Origin: JBBDIP01 sp050260675
GTDB taxonomy: Bacteria; Bacillota; Sulfobacillia; Fermentithermobacillales; Fermentithermobacillaceae
NCBI GenBank assembly: GCA_050260675.1
Contig: JBLNCN010000010.1
Span: 282,116-346,115 of the forward strand
Direction of reading: 5' to 3'
Length of the DNA: 64,000 nt
In this document: piece by piece, positions 61,926 to 64,000 of the stretch
Layout: each line of letters starts with the position of its first letter
Position numbering within the stretch: position 1 is the stretch's first letter
Notes under the pieces: model-generated
Database searches by the model: none
What the model was told of the DNA's origin: nothing
What the model saw: only the letters and a program-made list of their open reading frames with translations
Position numbers and translations under genes: made by a program

Positions 61926-63008
61926 TTGCTCGGTTGTGTGCTCTTGCTTGACATTCTCTCGATACCGCTTATAGACAGCGCAACCCATGCACTGGACAAT
62001 CACTACTACGCCAGGAAGCAAGCAATACTTGTCCTGGCGTCGCTGTTTGTGCTCGCCTTGGGGACTTTCCTGGACTACCGCGACATGGTCAGCCTTTCGC
62101 CGGCTCTCTACGCGATTACCGGCGCTCTCCTCGTGGTTGTGCTCTTCTTTGGGAAGGAAGTGAACGGCTCCACGCGGTGGATCCCGCTGGGCTTCTTCGA
62201 TCTTCAACCTTCCGAACTGGCCAAGATATCGATGCTCCTTTTCACTGCCTATCTCCTATCGAGGTGGGAAGAGGCTCCATCGTCGATCGTGGAGTTTGCG
62301 CTTTACTACGCCTGGGTCCTTGTACCGATGGCGCTGATCCTGAAGCAGCCTGACCTTGGGACAGCGTTGGTGCTTATCGTCGTTACCACCGGCGCTCTTT
62401 ACTTCGGAGGCGCTCCAGGGAAACTGCTGACGCGGCTAATCGTAGTGGGTGTAGTGACCATCATCGTCGTGCTGGCGCTGCACTTCTACGCAGGTCTCCC
62501 ATTGCCGCTGGAGGACTATCAAATAAAGCGGATCACCACGCTCCTCGATCCCAACGGCGATCCGCTTGGGACCGGCTACCAGGTACTTCAATCCCGGATA
62601 GCTATCGGCTCAGGCTCCCTTTGGGGCAAGGGACTGGGCCAAGGCACTCAGAACAGGCTAGACTTCATCCCGTTTCAGCAGACCGACTTCATCTTCTCGG
62701 TGGTGGGCGAGGAACTGGGTTTCGTTAAGAGCGCCCTGGTTCTTGGCGTGTACCTCGTGCTCTTGTACCGGTGCTTGCTTGCGGCAGTGAACTCCACGGA
62801 CCGCAGGGGCACCGTGGTCGCCGGCGGGGTTCTCACGTTGCTTCTCTTCCATCTCCTCGTGAATATGGGTATGACGATGGGCATCATGCCGGTCACGGGA
62901 GTGCCTCTTCCATTCCTCAGCTATGGTGGCTCAGCCCTGTTAGTCAACTCGTTTGCGGTAGGCATGGTGCTGAACGTCGGATGGCGACGCCACAAAATCC
63001 TGTTCTAG
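61926..63008 (+). CDS. rodA: Peptidoglycan glycosyltransferase RodA
   Basis: At least 360 residues. SEDS-family protein with about ten membrane helices; GSTRWIPLGFFDLQPSELAK, YQVLQSRIAIGSGSLWGKG, LGFVKSALVL and GVPLPFLSYGGSALLVNSF are RodA signatures. TTG 61926 is the first usual start codon, but conserved-looking residues (HIDWYLLG, normal for the first helix) lie in frame upstream of it, as far back as the minE stop region, where only ATA or ATT could start. The true start is therefore uncertain. It polymerises glycan strands with PBP2. Confidence 0.9.
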   Translation: MLGCVLLLDILSIPLIDSATHALDNHYYARKQAILVLASLFVLALGTFLDYRDMVSLSPALYAITGALLVVVLFFGKEVNGSTRWIPLGFFDLQPSELAKISMLLFTAYLLSRWEEAPSSIVEFALYYAWVLVPMALILKQPDLGTALVLIVVTTGALYFGGAPGKLLTRLIVVGVVTIIVVLALHFYAGLPLPLEDYQIKRITTLLDPNGDPLGTGYQVLQSRIAIGSGSLWGKGLGQGTQNRLDFIPFQQTDFIFSVVGEELGFVKSALVLGVYLVLLYRCLLAAVNSTDRRGTVVAGGVLTLLLFHLLVNMGMTMGIMPVTGVPLPFLSYGGSALLVNSFAVGMVLNVGWRRHKILF

Positions 63009-63036
63009 TCAGATCCCCGTTCTACTCAGATCCCCG
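63003..63036. repeat. 17-bp tandem duplication at the rodA stop
   Basis: TTCTAGTCAGATCCCCG (63003-63019) is repeated at 63020-63036 with one change. The first copy contains the rodA stop codon. Confidence 0.85.
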
Positions 63037-63062
63037 ACGGCATTCTACATGCTATCTGTCAT

Positions 63063-64000
63063 GTTACGGCCGGTCGTAAAATCCCCCAATAGGGCCGGAT
63101 GAAGAATCCCCCACCCCCTCGAAGAAACACTCCGGAACCAGCCAAGTTTCGGAGGTGCAATTCTTGCTTGGAGGCGGGGAAGCTTTGGACATCAGACTCA
63201 TGCACAGCCAAGGGCTCAGCATCAGGGAGATCGCTAGGCGAACCGGTCGAGACCGGAAGACCATCGCCAAGTATCTCCAATGCCAAGAGCTGCTCAAGTA
63301 CGGACCCAGACCACCGCGGCCGTCCAAACTGGACGAGTACAAGGATTACCTTAAGGCCAGGATGGCTGAAGGCGTGTTCAACGCTAACCGCCTGTTTGCC
63401 GAGATCAAGGGTCTCGGGTACTCCGGCGGTAGAACAATTCTGAAGGACTTCCTGAAACCCTTCCGGCCTCTGCAAAAAGCCCAGGCCGTTTCGCGGTTTG
63501 AGACCAAGCCCGGAGAGCAGGCACAAGTGGACTTCGGTGTGTTCAAGTACAAAGAGCAAGGCCGTGAGCGGAAAGTCTACGCCTTCGTCATGGTGATGAG
63601 CTACTCGAGGGCGATGTATGTGGAGTTCGTGGACCGGCAGGACACAGCTACGCTGATACGGTGCCACATTCACGCCTTCGAGTACTTCGGAGGAGTGCCG
63701 GAACACATCCTGTACGACAACCTCAAGCCGGTAGTGCTTGGGCGGAATGAGGGTGGCCAACCGGTGTGGAACCAAAGGTTTCTGGACTTTGCCCTGGTGG
63801 CCGGCTTTTACCCTAGAGCCTGCCGGCCTTACAGGGCCCAGACCAAAGGCCGGGTGGAAAGGGCAATCCGTTACCTCAGGCAGAGTTTCTGGCCTGGAAT
63901 GAGGTTTTTCAGCCTGGAAGACTTGAACGCTCAGGTTAGGGCATGGTGTGATGCCGTTGCCAACAAGCGAGTCCACGGCACTACTCAGAAGAGACCTTGC
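63063..64000 (+). mobile_element. IS21-family insertion sequence, left part
   Basis: The transposase gene below is preceded by terminal repeats typical of IS21: GGCCGGTCGTAAAATCCCCC (from 63068) and GGCCGGATGAAGAATCCCCC (from 63093), 25 bases apart. The left tip is probably TGTTACGGCC at about 63063. The element continues past the window, so istB and the right end are not seen. Confidence 0.8.
63164..64000 (+). CDS. istA: IS21-family transposase IstA, 3' end outside the window
   Basis: At least 279 residues, open to the window end. TTG at 63164 follows GGAGGTGCAATTC; TTG 63185 and ATG 63200 are alternatives. An N-terminal helix-turn-helix (GLSIREIARRTGRDRKTIAKYL) precedes an integrase core with DDE residues in QVDFGVFKY, YDNLKPVV and KGRVERAIRYL. 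It appears intact so far. Confidence 0.93.
   Translation, partial: MLGGGEALDIRLMHSQGLSIREIARRTGRDRKTIAKYLQCQELLKYGPRPPRPSKLDEYKDYLKARMAEGVFNANRLFAEIKGLGYSGGRTILKDFLKPFRPLQKAQAVSRFETKPGEQAQVDFGVFKYKEQGRERKVYAFVMVMSYSRAMYVEFVDRQDTATLIRCHIHAFEYFGGVPEHILYDNLKPVVLGRNEGGQPVWNQRFLDFALVAGFYPRACRPYRAQTKGRVERAIRYLRQSFWPGMRFFSLEDLNAQVRAWCDAVANKRVHGTTQKRPC

Overview
The window looks like a chromosomal segment of a GC-rich, anaerobic Bacillota (Clostridia-like) bacterium. The reasons are the maf-radC-mreBCD-PBP2-minCDE-rodA wall and division block, an Rnf ion-pumping complex, an Rrf2/NifS/NifU iron-sulfur operon, a MazEF pair next to nnr, sigma-54, Asp23-type domains, many GTG/TTG starts and strong purine-rich ribosome sites. 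No rRNA, tRNA or CRISPR array was seen. Almost all DNA is coding; the exceptions are a 0.9 kb gene-free stretch near 18.9-19.8 kb and a 0.36 kb one at 43.0-43.4 kb, both carrying short tandem repeats.

Layout. 0-2.3 kb: the end of a PatB/MalY-type enzyme, then an arsenic unit (ArsR with a visible promoter and operator, and an ArsM methyltransferase fused to an ArsN2-like acetyltransferase). 2.3-11.3 kb: a same-strand run of catabolic and housekeeping genes (2-hydroxyacid dehydrogenase, aldo/keto reductase, M20 hydrolase, AcpS, Nnr, MazEF, D-cysteine-desulfhydrase-like enzyme, class-I glutamine amidotransferase-like hydrolase, P1/S58 peptidase), suggesting amino-acid and peptide use. 11.4-18.9 kb: a cluster of two diverged copies of a MutL-like ASKHA ATPase plus a multi-barrel partner, with two small uncharacterised proteins, closed by a strong terminator. 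19.8-23.3 kb: a DUF483 protein, 4Fe-4S uracil-DNA glycosylase, TsaE and a TsaB-RimI fusion. 23.2-30.3 kb: pyrF (reverse strand), then an apparent cobalamin-dependent mutase module: a PLP enzyme and a small protein on the reverse strand, divergent from an FCD regulator, small partner, B12-domain/TIM-barrel mutase and P-loop protein. 30.3-38.7 kb: TsaD, a radical SAM-PDZ-DUF512-like protein, three tandem M42 aminopeptidases and the TldD/TldE pair. 38.8-43.0 kb: envelope genes (glycosyltransferase, polysaccharide deacetylase, SH3-amidase). 43.4-49.3 kb: iscR-iscS-iscU, a TPR protein, a P-loop/Asp23 fusion and rpoN. 49.4-54.0 kb: rnfCDEAB without rnfG. 54.2-63.0 kb: the Maf/RadC/Mre/PBP2/Min/RodA block. 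63.1 kb to the end: the left part of an IS21-family element.

The two most interesting regions are the cobalamin-mutase module (24.3-30.3 kb), whose substrate is unknown, and the duplicated MutL-like ATPase/barrel cluster (11.4-18.9 kb). MutL homologues are known as accessory proteins of cobalamin-dependent glutamate mutase, so both regions may touch the same chemistry; this is inference. The mutase module sits between tsaEB-rimI and tsaD, which are commonly neighbours in Bacillota, suggesting insertion or rearrangement. All functions are read from motifs and remembered family knowledge; no searches were run.
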